From assembly GCF_001401155.1 (NCBI RefSeq), contig NZ_LJRO01000073.1, forward strand, positions 62,001-126,000: a DNA stretch of 64,000 bases. Direction: 5' to 3'. The stretch is from Pseudomonas tremae. Lineage in GTDB: Bacteria; Pseudomonadota; Gammaproteobacteria; Pseudomonadales; Pseudomonadaceae. The position numbers were made by a program, and so were the translations under genes. Positions 9,381 to 18,135 of this stretch are shown piece after piece (positions within the stretch are counted from its first letter, which is position 1; every line of letters starts with the position of its first letter). The notes beneath the pieces were generated by a model. That model was not told the origin of the DNA. It saw only the letters and a list, made by a program, of their open reading frames with translations, and did no database searches.

Positions 9381-9734
9381 TTACACCAGCACCTGGCGGG
9401 TCGACGCCATGTACGCGTGTATCTGTTTTTCGACCTGCGGGTGGATGAGCTCCACCGGGCGGCGGTTGTTCGGGCACGGCAGGCTTGCAGTGGTGCCAAA
9501 CAGGCGGCAGATCAGCGGGCGTTCGTCATACACCGTGCAGCCTTGCGGGCCCAGGTGGACACAGTTCAGCTCATCGAGCGCGGCTTCCTGCTCGGCGGCA
9601 GTCTTGCGCGGCAGGCGCGACATTTCTTCGGGCGACGTCGTGACCGGCCCGCAGCAATCGTGACAGCCGGGCACGCACTCGAACGAGGGAATCTGACGTC
9701 GCAGATCGCTGACTTTTTGGCGGTTGCAGCTCAT
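9381..9734 (-). CDS. YkgJ-family cysteine cluster protein
   Basis: 117 residues from ATG 9734. Conserved cysteines are in CVPGCHDCCGP, LNCVHLGPQGCTVYDERPLICRLFG and LPCP. They form the CxxCxxCC...C...C pattern of the UPF0153/YkgJ family, thought to bind zinc or an Fe-S cluster. Function is unknown. Two other in-frame ATGs (9746 and 9788) would add 4 or 18 residues. The ribosome site is weak for all three, so the start is uncertain. The 3' end is convergent with lrp, 9 nt apart. Confidence 0.8.
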   Translation of the reverse strand: MSCNRQKVSDLRRQIPSFECVPGCHDCCGPVTTSPEEMSRLPRKTAAEQEAALDELNCVHLGPQGCTVYDERPLICRLFGTTASLPCPNNRRPVELIHPQVEKQIHAYMASTRQVLV

Positions 9735-9839
9735 TGAATCGATCATCCACACACAATGCAGGGAGTTTGCCTCAGTTGGCAGGCTCATGACAGCGGCTTA
9801 TCCTCCCCTGCATACAAACATCGCCAACAGGAAGAATCC

Positions 9840-11153
9840 ATGAACGCTCGCGTTCAGCATCCGAACCGTGACGCCCCTCATGTTGCCTCCTACTATGCTG
9901 CCAGCAGCCATCCGCAACCGGATCATGCTGTGCTTCAAGGCGAGCTGAAGGTGGACGTGTGTGTCGTGGGCGGTGGATTTTCCGGGCTCAACACTGCCAT
10001 CGAACTGACCGAGCGCGGCTTGAGCGTGGCGCTGCTGGAAGCGCGCAAGATTGGTTGGGGGGCCAGCGGGCGTAACGGCGGGCAGTTGATTCGCGGCGTC
10101 GGCCATGACGTCGGGCAGTTCGCCAATGTCATTGGCAGTGACGGCGTGCGCCAGCTCAAGCTGCTGGGTATCGAGGCCGTCGAGATCGTACGCCAGCGTG
10201 TCGAGTGTTACGGCATCGACTGCGACCTGAAATGGGGTTATTGCGATCTGGCCAACAAACCGCGTGATCTGGACAGCCTGGCCGAGGACGCAGATGAACT
10301 GCGCAGCCTCGGTTATCGCCATGCTTTGCAGCTGCTGCAACCTGATCAGATGCGCAGCGTGGTGGGTTCCGATCGATACGTCGGCGGGCTGATCGACATG
10401 GGCTCCGGGCATCTGCATCCGTTGAACCTTGCGTTGGGCGAAGCGGCGGTCGCACAAGCGCTGGGCGTGCAGGTGTTCGAGCACTCTGCTGTGACTCGCA
10501 TCGACTATGGCTCGCAGGTCAAGGTGCACACGGCTCAAGGGACGGTACTGGCGAAAACCCTGGTGCTCGGTTGCAACGCTTACCTCAATGACCTGAACCC
10601 GGAACTCAGCGGCAAGGTTTTGCCCGCAGGCAGTTACATCATTGCGACTGAGCCCTTGAGCGAGGCTCAGGCCAGTGCATTGCTGCCACAGGACATGGCC
10701 GTCTGCGATCAGCGCGTGACAGTGGACTACTATCGCCTGTCTGCCGACCGTCGCCTGTTGTTCGGAGGTGCCTGTCATTATTCAGGGCGTGATCCGCAGG
10801 ATGTCGCCGCTTATATGCGTCCCAAGATGCTGGAAGTATTCCCGCAGCTGAAAGGCGTGAAAATCGATTATCAATGGGGCGGCATGATCGGTATCGGCGC
10901 CAACCGCCTGCCGCAGATCGGTCGGCTCAAGTCCCATCCCAACGTGTTTTATGCCCAGGCCTATTCGGGGCACGGCGTGAACGCCACGCACCTTGCGGGC
11001 CGCTTGCTCGCCGAAGCCATCAGCAGGCAGCACAGTGATGGTTTCGAGCTGTTCGCCAAGGTGCCGCACATGACCTTTCCGGGCGGCAAGCATCTGCGTT
11101 CGCCCTTACTGGCGCTGGGCATGCTCTGGCACCGGCTGAAAGAATTGCGCTGA
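9840..11153 (+). CDS. pauB: FAD-dependent gamma-glutamyl-polyamine oxidase (PuuB/PauB type)
   Basis: 437 residues from ATG 9840, with AGGAAG six nt upstream; the frame opens earlier at 9756 without a ribosome site. The N-terminus has VCVVGGGFSGLNTAIEL, the FAD-binding glycine motif, then GWGASGRNGGQ, diagnostic of the PuuB/PauB branch of the DAO superfamily. The C-terminus ends with YAQAYSGHGVNATHLAGRLL. It oxidises gamma-glutamyl-putrescine or related amides to the aldehyde, which the dehydrogenase at 15956 would then convert to the acid. In P. aeruginosa pauB4 occupies this place right after lrp. Which polyamine is preferred cannot be read from sequence. Confidence 0.87.
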   Translation: MNARVQHPNRDAPHVASYYAASSHPQPDHAVLQGELKVDVCVVGGGFSGLNTAIELTERGLSVALLEARKIGWGASGRNGGQLIRGVGHDVGQFANVIGSDGVRQLKLLGIEAVEIVRQRVECYGIDCDLKWGYCDLANKPRDLDSLAEDADELRSLGYRHALQLLQPDQMRSVVGSDRYVGGLIDMGSGHLHPLNLALGEAAVAQALGVQVFEHSAVTRIDYGSQVKVHTAQGTVLAKTLVLGCNAYLNDLNPELSGKVLPAGSYIIATEPLSEAQASALLPQDMAVCDQRVTVDYYRLSADRRLLFGGACHYSGRDPQDVAAYMRPKMLEVFPQLKGVKIDYQWGGMIGIGANRLPQIGRLKSHPNVFYAQAYSGHGVNATHLAGRLLAEAISRQHSDGFELFAKVPHMTFPGGKHLRSPLLALGMLWHRLKELR

Positions 11154-11157
11154 AGGC

Positions 11158-11409
11158 TCACGTCCTCCAGAACGGTTTCATGGCCTCGGCCCTGGCCTGC
11201 CGGGCATCGAGGCCGATGTCGCGCAACTCATCATCGGTCAGCTCCAGCAAGGCGCGGCGGGATGTCCAGCGATGCTGGTAGCGCGCCCAGCGGCTCATGC
11301 CCGCCAGCAGGTCGATCTTTTGCGGACGGACTGTCTTGATGGCTGCCGCCCGATAGTCATTCAGTTCCTGGCTGTGAAGCGTCAGACGCACATCGCTGAA
11401 CCCGTTCAT
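11158..11409 (-). CDS. DUF1127 small protein
   Basis: 83 residues. The C-terminal part has the arginine-rich DUF1127 signature: WTSRRALLELTDDELRDIGL followed by DARQARAEAMKPFWR. Such YjiS-like proteins are common in proteobacteria; some have been tied to stress, phosphate or RNA metabolism, but there is no settled general function. The gene is convergent with the pauB-like gene (4 nt between stops) and divergent from the MocR regulator at 11583. Confidence 0.85.
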   Translation of the reverse strand: MNGFSDVRLTLHSQELNDYRAAAIKTVRPQKIDLLAGMSRWARYQHRWTSRRALLELTDDELRDIGLDARQARAEAMKPFWRT

Positions 11410-11466
11410 TTCGATTCACTCATCTTGGTTGGGCGTGGGTCTATGATGAAACGACGGGCAAAACCA

Positions 11467-11503
11467 ATACAGATTCAAAATGCAGTTATATTTTCCATAC
11501 AGA
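11467..11503. promoter_or_regulatory. ATACAGA direct repeats, candidate MocR operator
   Basis: ATACAGA occurs at 11467-11473 and again at 11497-11503, exactly 30 bp apart (about three helical turns). An inverted TCTGTA lies at 11543-11548, before the MocR gene. MocR/PdxR regulators commonly bind widely spaced direct repeats in their own upstream region. Binding is inferred. Confidence 0.45.
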
Positions 11504-11565
11504 CTGCTGATAAATAGCTCTGAATGCTATATTTCTGCCCCATCTGTACTGCTATTGGCGTTGTA

Positions 11566-11577
11566 AATAACAAGAGG
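11566..11577 (+). promoter_or_regulatory. Candidate Hfq/Crc catabolite-activity motif over the ribosome site
   Basis: AATAACAAGAGG reads as four consecutive ARN triplets, the pattern bound by Hfq with Crc on mRNAs repressed by carbon catabolite control in Pseudomonas. Its last six bases, AAGAGG, are the Shine-Dalgarno sequence of the MocR gene (ATG 11583), so binding would block initiation. Confidence 0.5.
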
Positions 11578-11582
11578 CCGTC

Positions 11583-13004
11583 ATGACGCTCTACGTCAAC
11601 CTTGCCGAACTACTCGGCTCGCGCATCGAAAACGGTTTTTATCGCCCTGGTGACCGCCTGCCTTCGGTGCGTGCGCTAAGCCTCGAACACGGCGTCAGTC
11701 TGAGCACTGTGCAGCAGGCATATCGGTTACTGGAAGACAACGGCCTGGCGTCACCCAAACCCAAGTCCGGTTATTTTGTGTCGGTCAGCAAGCGCGCTCC
11801 TGCGCTTCCGGCAGTAGGCCGTCCGGTGCAGAGGCCTGTGGATATCTCCCAATGGGATCAGGTGCTGGAGCTGATCCGCGTGGCGCCGCGCGACGCCGTG
11901 ACCCAACTGGGGCGCGGCATGCCTGATGTCACCAGCCCGACTCTGAAGCCGCTGATGCGCGCGTTCAGCCAATTGAGTCGTCATCAGGACATGCCGGGTC
12001 TGTATTACGACAACATCTATGGCGTGCCTAGGTTGCGCGAACAGATCGCCCGGCTGATGCTCGATTCAGGCTGCAATTTGAGCGCCAGTGACCTGATTAT
12101 CACCACCGGTTGTCACGAAGCCCTCTCTGCCAGCGTTCGCGCAATCTGTGAGCCGGGTGACATCGTTGCCGTGGACTCGCCCAGCTTTTTCGGCGCCATG
12201 CAGACCCTCAAGGGCGTCGGCATGAAAGCCATGGAGATTCCGACCGACCCACTGACCGGCATCAGTCTGGAAGCGCTGGAGCTGGCGCTCGAGCAGTGGC
12301 CGATCAAGGTCATCCAGTTGACGCCAAACTGCAACAACCCGCTCGGCTACATCATGCCGGAAGACCGCAAGCGTGCCCTGCTCACCTTGGCGCAACGCTT
12401 CGATGTGGCGATCATCGAAGACGATGTGTATGGCGACCTTGCGTACAACTACCCTCGCCCGCGCACCATCAAGTCCTTCGATGAAGACGGTCGCGTGCTG
12501 CTCTGCAGTTCTTTTTCCAAGACGCTTGCGCCCGGCCTGAGGGTTGGCTGGGTGGCGCCGGGGCGTTACCTGGAGCAAGTGCTGCACATGAAATACATCG
12601 GCACCGGTTCCACTGCCCCTCAACCGCAACTGGCTATCGCAGACTTTCTCGAAGGCGGTCATTACACGCCGCACGTAAGACGTATGCGTACCCAGTACCA
12701 GCGCAGTCGAGATCAGATCATCGACTGGGTGATGAGCTATTTTCCCGAAGGCACACGCGTCAGTCGTCCGCAAGGCGGCTTCATGCTGTGGGTAGAGTTG
12801 GCCGAGGGCTTTGACACTCAACGCCTGAACCGTGTCTTGCTGGACAGAGGCGTGCAGGTCGCCGTGGGCAGTATTTTCTCGGCATCGGGCAAGTATCGAA
12901 ACTGCCTGCGCATGAATTACGCGTCCAGACCCACACGGGAAATCGAGAACGCAGTGCGTATCGTGGGCGAGACAATCACGCAACTGAATGCGCAAACTGA
13001 CTGA
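11583..13004 (+). CDS. MocR/PdxR-type regulator (GntR helix-turn-helix fused to aminotransferase domain)
   Basis: 473 residues. A winged helix-turn-helix of the GntR type covers about residues 1-70 (YRPGDRLPSVRALSLEHGVS). A linker follows, then a fold-type I aminotransferase domain from about residue 100 to the end. The PLP lysine is in SSFSKTLAPGLRVGW. MocR proteins sense PLP adducts and usually control a neighbouring amino-acid, amine or vitamin B6 gene. The divergent neighbour is a DUF1127 gene and the local context is polyamine/amino-acid catabolism, so an amine-related role is plausible but unproven. The upstream region carries candidate operator repeats, and the ribosome site overlaps a catabolite-activity motif. 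Confidence 0.87.
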   Translation: MTLYVNLAELLGSRIENGFYRPGDRLPSVRALSLEHGVSLSTVQQAYRLLEDNGLASPKPKSGYFVSVSKRAPALPAVGRPVQRPVDISQWDQVLELIRVAPRDAVTQLGRGMPDVTSPTLKPLMRAFSQLSRHQDMPGLYYDNIYGVPRLREQIARLMLDSGCNLSASDLIITTGCHEALSASVRAICEPGDIVAVDSPSFFGAMQTLKGVGMKAMEIPTDPLTGISLEALELALEQWPIKVIQLTPNCNNPLGYIMPEDRKRALLTLAQRFDVAIIEDDVYGDLAYNYPRPRTIKSFDEDGRVLLCSSFSKTLAPGLRVGWVAPGRYLEQVLHMKYIGTGSTAPQPQLAIADFLEGGHYTPHVRRMRTQYQRSRDQIIDWVMSYFPEGTRVSRPQGGFMLWVELAEGFDTQRLNRVLLDRGVQVAVGSIFSASGKYRNCLRMNYASRPTREIENAVRIVGETITQLNAQTD

Positions 13005-13075
13005 CGCTGGCAAATCTTTCCCGGTTTTGTCGGTCTTATCCGCAAGTCGAGCCATGTACAGACACGGAAACCAAT

Positions 13076-14656
13076 TTGAACCATTCATGGGCCTTGCCCT
13101 TTTGCCTGCTGGTTGCATTGTGCGTCAGCGGTTGCGCGCACCAGGAAATCGCCAGCGAGCCAAGCCAGGCCATGCCGCCTTCAGGGTCGGCTTTCGGGCG
13201 CTCCATTCAGGCCATGGCGATGCCGCACGACGGGCGCTCGGGTTTTCGTCTTCTGCCTGACAGCAGCGATGCCTTCAAGGCTCGCGCCGAACTGATCCGT
13301 AACGCCAAAAGCAGCCTTGATCTGCAGTACTACATCGTTCACGACGGCCTGAGTACGCGCGCGCTGATCGACGAGTTGCTCAAAGCAGCAGACCGTGGCG
13401 TTCGTGTGCGCATCCTGCTGGACGACACCACCAGCGACGGGGTAGACCAGGCTATCGCTACGCTCGCTGCCCATCCGAACATCGAGATTCGCCTGTTCAA
13501 CCCGCAAAACCTGGGGCGCGAGACCGGGATCACTCGTAGCCTGGGTCGCTTGATGAACCTCTCGCGTCAGCACCGGCGCATGCACAACAAGCTGTGGCTG
13601 GCCGATAGCAGTGTGGCGATTGTCGGTGGACGTAACCTGGGCGATGAGTACTTCGATGCCGAACCGAACCTGAACTTCACTGACATCGACATGCTCAGCG
13701 TCGGGCCGGTTGCCGAGCAACTGGGGCACAGCTTCGATCAGTACTGGAACAGCACACTGAGCAAGCCTATCGCCGAGTTCATGTACTTTTTGCCTGACGG
13801 CGAGGACCTTGCCGAAGCCCGTCGCAAGCTTGAAGACTCACTTGAGCAGGCGCACCAGCAGCACAAGGCCCTTTATGATCGGTTGATGGCCTACAAGACT
13901 CAGCCACGCATGAAAACCTGGCTCAACGAACTGGTCTGGGCTTACAACCAGGCGCTGTGGGATGCGCCCACCAAAGTCCTGGCGCAGGGCGAACCCGACC
14001 CGCACCTGCTGCTGACCACGCAATTGGCTCCGGAACTGCTGAACACCCGCAAGGAGCTGATGCTGATCTCCGCCTACTTCGTGCCGGGGCAGGTAGGCTT
14101 GCTGTACCTGACGGGTCGTGCCGATGCTGGCGTCAAGGTCAGCTTGCTGACCAATTCGCTGGAAGCCACCGATGTACCTGCCGTGCATGGTGGCTACGCA
14201 CCTTATCGCAAGGCGCTGCTGGAACATGGTGTCAAACTTTTCGAATTGCGCCGCCAGCCGGGCGACACCGAAACCATGCGCAGCAGCGGGCCTCATCTAT
14301 TCAAGAAAAGCCATTCGCTGGCCAGCTCCGAATCAAGCCTGCACAGCAAAGCGATGATCTTCGATCGGCAGAAAGTCTTTGTCGGCTCATTCAACTTCGA
14401 CCCGCGTTCCGTGTTGTGGAACACCGAAGTCGGGGTTTTGGTCGACAGCCCGCAGTTGGCCGACCAACTGCGCGAGCTGACGTTGCAGGGTATGGCCCCG
14501 TCGCTGACTTACGAGGCGAGGCTGGAGGATGGCAAGGTGGTGTGGGTAACCGAAGACAATGGTCAGATCCACACCCTGCATACCGAGCCTGGCGATTTGT
14601 GGCGACGTTTCAACGCGTGGATGAGCCAGGCTATCGGTCTTGAAAGAATGCTTTAA
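13076..14656 (+). CDS. Phospholipase D family lipoprotein (cardiolipin synthase-like)
   Basis: 526 residues. The start is TTG 13076, preceded by CGGAAA; no ATG or GTG precedes the signal peptide in this frame. Residues 1-20 are a lipoprotein signal ending in VSGC (lipidated Cys20). Two HKD motifs are present: HNKLWLADSSVAIVGGRNLG in the first half and HSKAMIFDRQKVFVGSFNFD in the second, as in ClsC/YmdC and other phosphatidyltransferases. It probably acts on phospholipids at the periplasmic face. The stop overlaps that of the convergent MFS gene by 2-3 nt. Donor and acceptor lipids are not deducible. Confidence 0.86.
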   Translation: MNHSWALPFCLLVALCVSGCAHQEIASEPSQAMPPSGSAFGRSIQAMAMPHDGRSGFRLLPDSSDAFKARAELIRNAKSSLDLQYYIVHDGLSTRALIDELLKAADRGVRVRILLDDTTSDGVDQAIATLAAHPNIEIRLFNPQNLGRETGITRSLGRLMNLSRQHRRMHNKLWLADSSVAIVGGRNLGDEYFDAEPNLNFTDIDMLSVGPVAEQLGHSFDQYWNSTLSKPIAEFMYFLPDGEDLAEARRKLEDSLEQAHQQHKALYDRLMAYKTQPRMKTWLNELVWAYNQALWDAPTKVLAQGEPDPHLLLTTQLAPELLNTRKELMLISAYFVPGQVGLLYLTGRADAGVKVSLLTNSLEATDVPAVHGGYAPYRKALLEHGVKLFELRRQPGDTETMRSSGPHLFKKSHSLASSESSLHSKAMIFDRQKVFVGSFNFDPRSVLWNTEVGVLVDSPQLADQLRELTLQGMAPSLTYEARLEDGKVVWVTEDNGQIHTLHTEPGDLWRRFNAWMSQAIGLERML

Positions 14657-15798
14657 GCGGGCGCAGCCAGTGCCCCGAAAGCACCGCGTCGCCTGATCAG
14701 AATCAACAGCCCCAGTGCGCCGGCCGCCATCAGCAGTGGCAAGGCTTCGCCGCTGACCCACTGGCCGCCCGCACCTGCGGCCAAGGGCCCGATCAGGCAG
14801 CCGATGCCCCAGAGCTGCGCAACATGGGCGTTGGCGCGCACCAGCGCATTGTCGCGATAACGCTCGCCGATCAGGATCAGTGAAAGGGTGAGCAACCCGC
14901 CTGCGCTGGCACCGAATACAGCCCACAACGGCCAGATCAGAACGGTATCGATCAACAGCGGCACCATCAGGCTGGACGCCAGCAACAGTATCGCGCAGCC
15001 GGTGAACATCGGGCGCCGCGAGATGCGGTCGGCGAGCATGCCGATCGGCAGTTGCAGCAAGGCATCGCCGACTACCACGACACTGACCATGATCAGCGCG
15101 ATCTCCGGGGTAAAGCCGTGGCGTATGCAGTAAAGCGGCAACAGCGTCAGGATCAGCGCCTCGAACGCCGCAAACAACGCCACGGCCCAGGCAATGGCAG
15201 GCATGCCGCGACAGAAGCCAAGCAGGTCGGTGAAGGTGACATTGCAGGATTCGGTCAAAGGCGCGCCGGTGCGACCCAGAAGCAGAAACGGCGAGCCGAC
15301 CAGCAACACGACGCCGATCCAGAAGCCGTAGTCGGCGTGGGTGCCAATTACGCCCAGCAACAACGGGCCGGCCAGCTGGCTCAGTGCGTAGGTGCTGCCA
15401 TACAGCGCGACCAGTCGCCCGCGCAGGCGTTCGATCACCAACTGGTTGATCCAGCTTTCGCCCAGCACGAAGACGATGGTCAGAATGACCCCGAGTGTCA
15501 GACGCAGGACCAGCCATATCCAGTAGTACGGCAGCAGCGCCAGCGCCCCGACCGATACGGCGCCGCCCCACAGGCACAGGCGCATCAGATTAGCTGTACC
15601 GAAGCGCGCCGCGAGGCGGCTTGCCAGCGCAGCACCGACCAGCACGCCTACCGCAGGCATTCCCGCCATGATACCGATGGCAAACGATCCATAGCCCCAG
15701 CCTGCCAGACGCAACGAAACCAGCGGCATGCTGACGCCCATTGCCAGACCGACGCCCAGTACAGACGCCAGCACGGCAAAATATGTCCCCCAACGCAT
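14653..15798 (-). CDS. MFS transporter, YcaD-like
   Basis: 381 residues from ATG 15798 (MRWGTYFAVLASVLGVGLAM). Twelve hydrophobic segments are apparent, with the MFS loop signature between TM2 and TM3 (ASRLAARFGTANLM) and its pseudo-repeat in the middle (MLADRISRRPMFTG). The frame continues open upstream to 15900, but that stretch is made by the dispersed repeat at 15830 and is not coding. Closest in character to the YcaD/Bcr-like exporters; substrate unknown. Convergent with the phospholipase gene, with stops overlapping at TTTAA. Confidence 0.83.
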   Translation of the reverse strand: MRWGTYFAVLASVLGVGLAMGVSMPLVSLRLAGWGYGSFAIGIMAGMPAVGVLVGAALASRLAARFGTANLMRLCLWGGAVSVGALALLPYYWIWLVLRLTLGVILTIVFVLGESWINQLVIERLRGRLVALYGSTYALSQLAGPLLLGVIGTHADYGFWIGVVLLVGSPFLLLGRTGAPLTESCNVTFTDLLGFCRGMPAIAWAVALFAAFEALILTLLPLYCIRHGFTPEIALIMVSVVVVGDALLQLPIGMLADRISRRPMFTGCAILLLASSLMVPLLIDTVLIWPLWAVFGASAGGLLTLSLILIGERYRDNALVRANAHVAQLWGIGCLIGPLAAGAGGQWVSGEALPLLMAAGALGLLILIRRRGAFGALAAPA

Positions 15799-15829
15799 CT
15801 TCAAGCTCCTGCAAACCCTTATTGCGCGT

Positions 15830-15886
15830 TCAACATCGGACGCAGAGCGTCCAGAACGGCGTGCCCACGCTGGAGCGTGGGCACGA
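15830..15886. repeat. REP-like dispersed hairpin element, copy 2 (best preserved)
   Basis: Hairpin GGACGC-AGA-GCGTCC (15838-15852) is followed by an 11-bp perfect hairpin GTGCCCACGCT-GG-AGCGTGGGCAC (15861-15884). Shares layout and the flanking CAACATC and CAGAACGGCG spacers with the copies at 2743 and 20954. Confidence 0.85.
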
Positions 15887-15910
15887 CAGTATTCTCCCAC
15901 TCATCGCTAC

Positions 15911-15946
15911 TCACGCTCCAGCCCGGCAATACCAGGCGGAGCGTGA
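15911..15946 (-). terminator. Hairpin downstream of the aldehyde dehydrogenase gene
   Basis: A perfect 9-bp stem (TCACGCTCC / GGAGCGTGA) around an 18-nt loop lies 10 nt past the stop of pauC. There is no T-run, so it may be a weak terminator or an mRNA 3' stabiliser. Confidence 0.45.
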
Positions 15947-15955
15947 AGCCTGGGA

Positions 15956-17449
15956 TTACAACTTGATCCAGGTGGATTTCAGCTCGGTGTACTTGTCAAA
16001 CGCGTGCAGCGACTTGTCGCGACCGTTGCCTGACTGTTTGAAGCCGCCAAACGGTGCTGTCATGTCGCCGCCGTCGTATTGGTTCACCCATACGCTGCCT
16101 GCACGCAATGCCTTGGCGGTCAGGTGCGCCTTGGAGATGTTCGCGGTCCATACCGCAGCGGCCAGACCGTACTGCGTATCGTTGGCGATCTGGATGGCTT
16201 CTTCGGCGCTGTCGAAGGTCAATACCGACAGTACCGGCCCGAAGATTTCTTCCTGAGCGATTCTCATCGCGTTGTTAACCCCGTCGAATATCGTTGGCTC
16301 CACGTAAGTGCCGCCGGTTTCCTGCAGAATCCGCTTGCCACCTGCGACCAGTTTGGCGCCATCAGCGTGGCCAGCCTCAATGTAGGACAGTACGGTATTC
16401 ATCTGCTGTGTATCGACCAGCGCACCGACATTGGTGGCCGGGTCCAGCGGGTTGCCAGGCTTCCAGGTGCCCAGCGCTGCTATGACCATCGGCAGGAAGA
16501 GGTCCTTGATGGAGCGCTCGACCAGCAGGCGTGAACCTGCGGTGCATACCTCGCCCTGATTGAAAGCAATCGCACTGGCAGCGGAGTCGGCGGCTGCCTG
16601 CAAATCCGGTGCGTCGGCAAACACAATGTTCGGACTTTTGCCGCCAGCTTCGAGCCAGACGCGCTTCATGTTCGATTCGCCCGCGTAGATCATCAGCTGC
16701 TTGGCGATTTTGGTCGAGCCGGTAAACACCACGGTGTCGACGTCCATATGCAGCGCCAGTGCTTTGCCGACAGTATGGCCATAGCCCGGCAACACATTGA
16801 GCACGCCTGCAGGAATACCGGCCTCGATGGCCAGTTGCGCGATGCGAATGGCAGTCAGCGGAGATTTTTCCGAGGGCTTGAGAACAACCGAATTACCGGT
16901 GGACAGCGCAGGGCCGAGCTTCCAGCAGGCCATCATCAACGGGAAATTCCACGGCACGATGGCAGCAACCACGCCGACCGGCTCGCGGGTCACCAGGCCC
17001 AATTGGTCATGAGGTGTGGCGGCCACTTCGTCATACAGCTTGTCGATGGCCTCGCCGCTCCAGCTCAAGGCTCTGGCGCCGCCGGGTATGTCGACACCGA
17101 GCGAATCGCTGATGGGTTTGCCCATGTCCAGTGTTTCAAGCAGGGCCAGCTCTTCGGCATTCTGCTCAAGCAGCCCTGCGAAACGGATCATGACGGCTTT
17201 GCGTCTGGCTGGTGCCAGGCGTGACCAGACGCCTGATTCAAAAGCGCTGCGAGCGCTATCTACAGCACGCTGGGCATCGTCAGCGTCGCAGCTGGCAACC
17301 TTGGCGAGCAACCGGCCATCAACCGGGCTGATGCAATCGAAAGTTTCGCCGGAGGCAGCAGCGGTGTACTCGCCTTGAATGAAGGCGCGGCCTTCGATCT
17401 TCAGATTCTGGGCGCGTTGCTCCCAGTAGGCGTGGGTCAGGGTGGTCAT
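15956..17449 (-). CDS. pauC: Gamma-glutamyl-gamma-aminobutyraldehyde dehydrogenase (PuuC/PauC/KauB type)
   Basis: 497 residues, the usual length. LEAGGKSPNIVF holds the catalytic Glu and FNQGEVCTAGSRLLVER the catalytic Cys; VVAAIVPWNFPLMMACWKLG contacts NAD. ATG 17449 follows AGGAGG by eight nt, whereas ATG 17455 would be only two nt from it. It oxidises the aldehydes made from (gamma-glutamyl-)polyamines, downstream of the pauB-like oxidase at 9840. In P. aeruginosa the kauB/pauC gene occupies the same stretch. An inverted repeat TGTGTC-N13-GACACA just upstream (17479-17503) is a candidate regulator site. Related aldehydes such as 4-guanidinobutyraldehyde are also possible substrates. Confidence 0.9.
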   Translation of the reverse strand: MTTLTHAYWEQRAQNLKIEGRAFIQGEYTAAASGETFDCISPVDGRLLAKVASCDADDAQRAVDSARSAFESGVWSRLAPARRKAVMIRFAGLLEQNAEELALLETLDMGKPISDSLGVDIPGGARALSWSGEAIDKLYDEVAATPHDQLGLVTREPVGVVAAIVPWNFPLMMACWKLGPALSTGNSVVLKPSEKSPLTAIRIAQLAIEAGIPAGVLNVLPGYGHTVGKALALHMDVDTVVFTGSTKIAKQLMIYAGESNMKRVWLEAGGKSPNIVFADAPDLQAAADSAASAIAFNQGEVCTAGSRLLVERSIKDLFLPMVIAALGTWKPGNPLDPATNVGALVDTQQMNTVLSYIEAGHADGAKLVAGGKRILQETGGTYVEPTIFDGVNNAMRIAQEEIFGPVLSVLTFDSAEEAIQIANDTQYGLAAAVWTANISKAHLTAKALRAGSVWVNQYDGGDMTAPFGGFKQSGNGRDKSLHAFDKYTELKSTWIKL

Positions 17450-17478
17450 TTGCATGTCCTCCTCTTGCGGAATATGGG

Positions 17479-17503
17479 TGTGTCATGCTTGATTTCAGAC
17501 ACA
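17479..17503. promoter_or_regulatory. Inverted repeat upstream of pauC
   Basis: TGTGTC at 17479-17484 pairs with GACACA at 17498-17503, separated by 13 bp. It lies between pauC and the divergent cupin gene. PauR is one candidate binder, but no site comparison was possible. Confidence 0.35.
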
Positions 17504-17687
17504 ATTCGAATGTTTCAGGGCAGCCGATACCCTAAACCAGCGGCCAATCAAAACCAATATATTTGACAGAGGTAGCGGTTGAGGTGCCTTTTCGTTGATT
17601 TTATTAAACAGGCCGGATGGGGGCAGCAAGGCACTTATGCCTGATTCCCTCGTCAAACCGTCAACGTATTCAGCTCAAGGGGTCATC

Positions 17688-18056
17688 ATGAGTATCGCAA
17701 GTATCGTCGACTTCAGCGAAGCCAGCACCGCAGCCGAACACTACCGCCCGGCGCCGGAAAAGGTCTTCAAGGGCGACCCTGCACAGACAATTTATAACCA
17801 CTACAACAGCCCGTGCGGGCAGATGAGCGCGGGTGTCTGGAATGGCGAACCAGGTCAATGGCAGGTGAATTACACCGAACATGAGTACTGCGAAATCGTT
17901 CAGGGCGTTTCGGTACTTCGGGACGAGGAAGGTAACGCCAAAACATTGCGTGCGGGCGACCGCTTCGTGATCCCGGCGGGTTTCAAGGGGACGTGGGAGG
18001 TGCTGGAAACATGTCGCAAGATTTATGTGGTGTTCGAGGCGACTGAACATACATAG
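17688..18056 (+). CDS. Small cupin protein (DUF861/cupin_3)
   Basis: 122 residues from ATG 17688 with AAGGGG upstream; the frame opens earlier at 17595 without a ribosome site. It is a single cupin barrel: WQVNYTEHEYCEIVQGVSVL and LRAGDRFVIPAGFKGTWEV are the two cupin motifs, as in ethanolamine-utilisation EutQ-like and ureidoglycine-type cupins. Probably cytoplasmic, no signal peptide. It is divergent from pauC with 238 nt between them, so a role near polyamine or amino-acid breakdown is possible. Enzymatic function is unknown. Confidence 0.82.
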   Translation: MSIASIVDFSEASTAAEHYRPAPEKVFKGDPAQTIYNHYNSPCGQMSAGVWNGEPGQWQVNYTEHEYCEIVQGVSVLRDEEGNAKTLRAGDRFVIPAGFKGTWEVLETCRKIYVVFEATEHT

Positions 18057-18135
18057 ATAACGCATCGCTTGGGGCGTTATGGGTGATTCTGAGTGCGTCC
18101 ACTGAAGGACGCTCACTCAAAAAAGGATTTTGAAA

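Noticed and set aside
15799-15900. 34-residue N-terminal extension of the MFS protein
   Set aside because: The extension is encoded by the dispersed repeat; membrane-protein similarity begins at ATG 15798.
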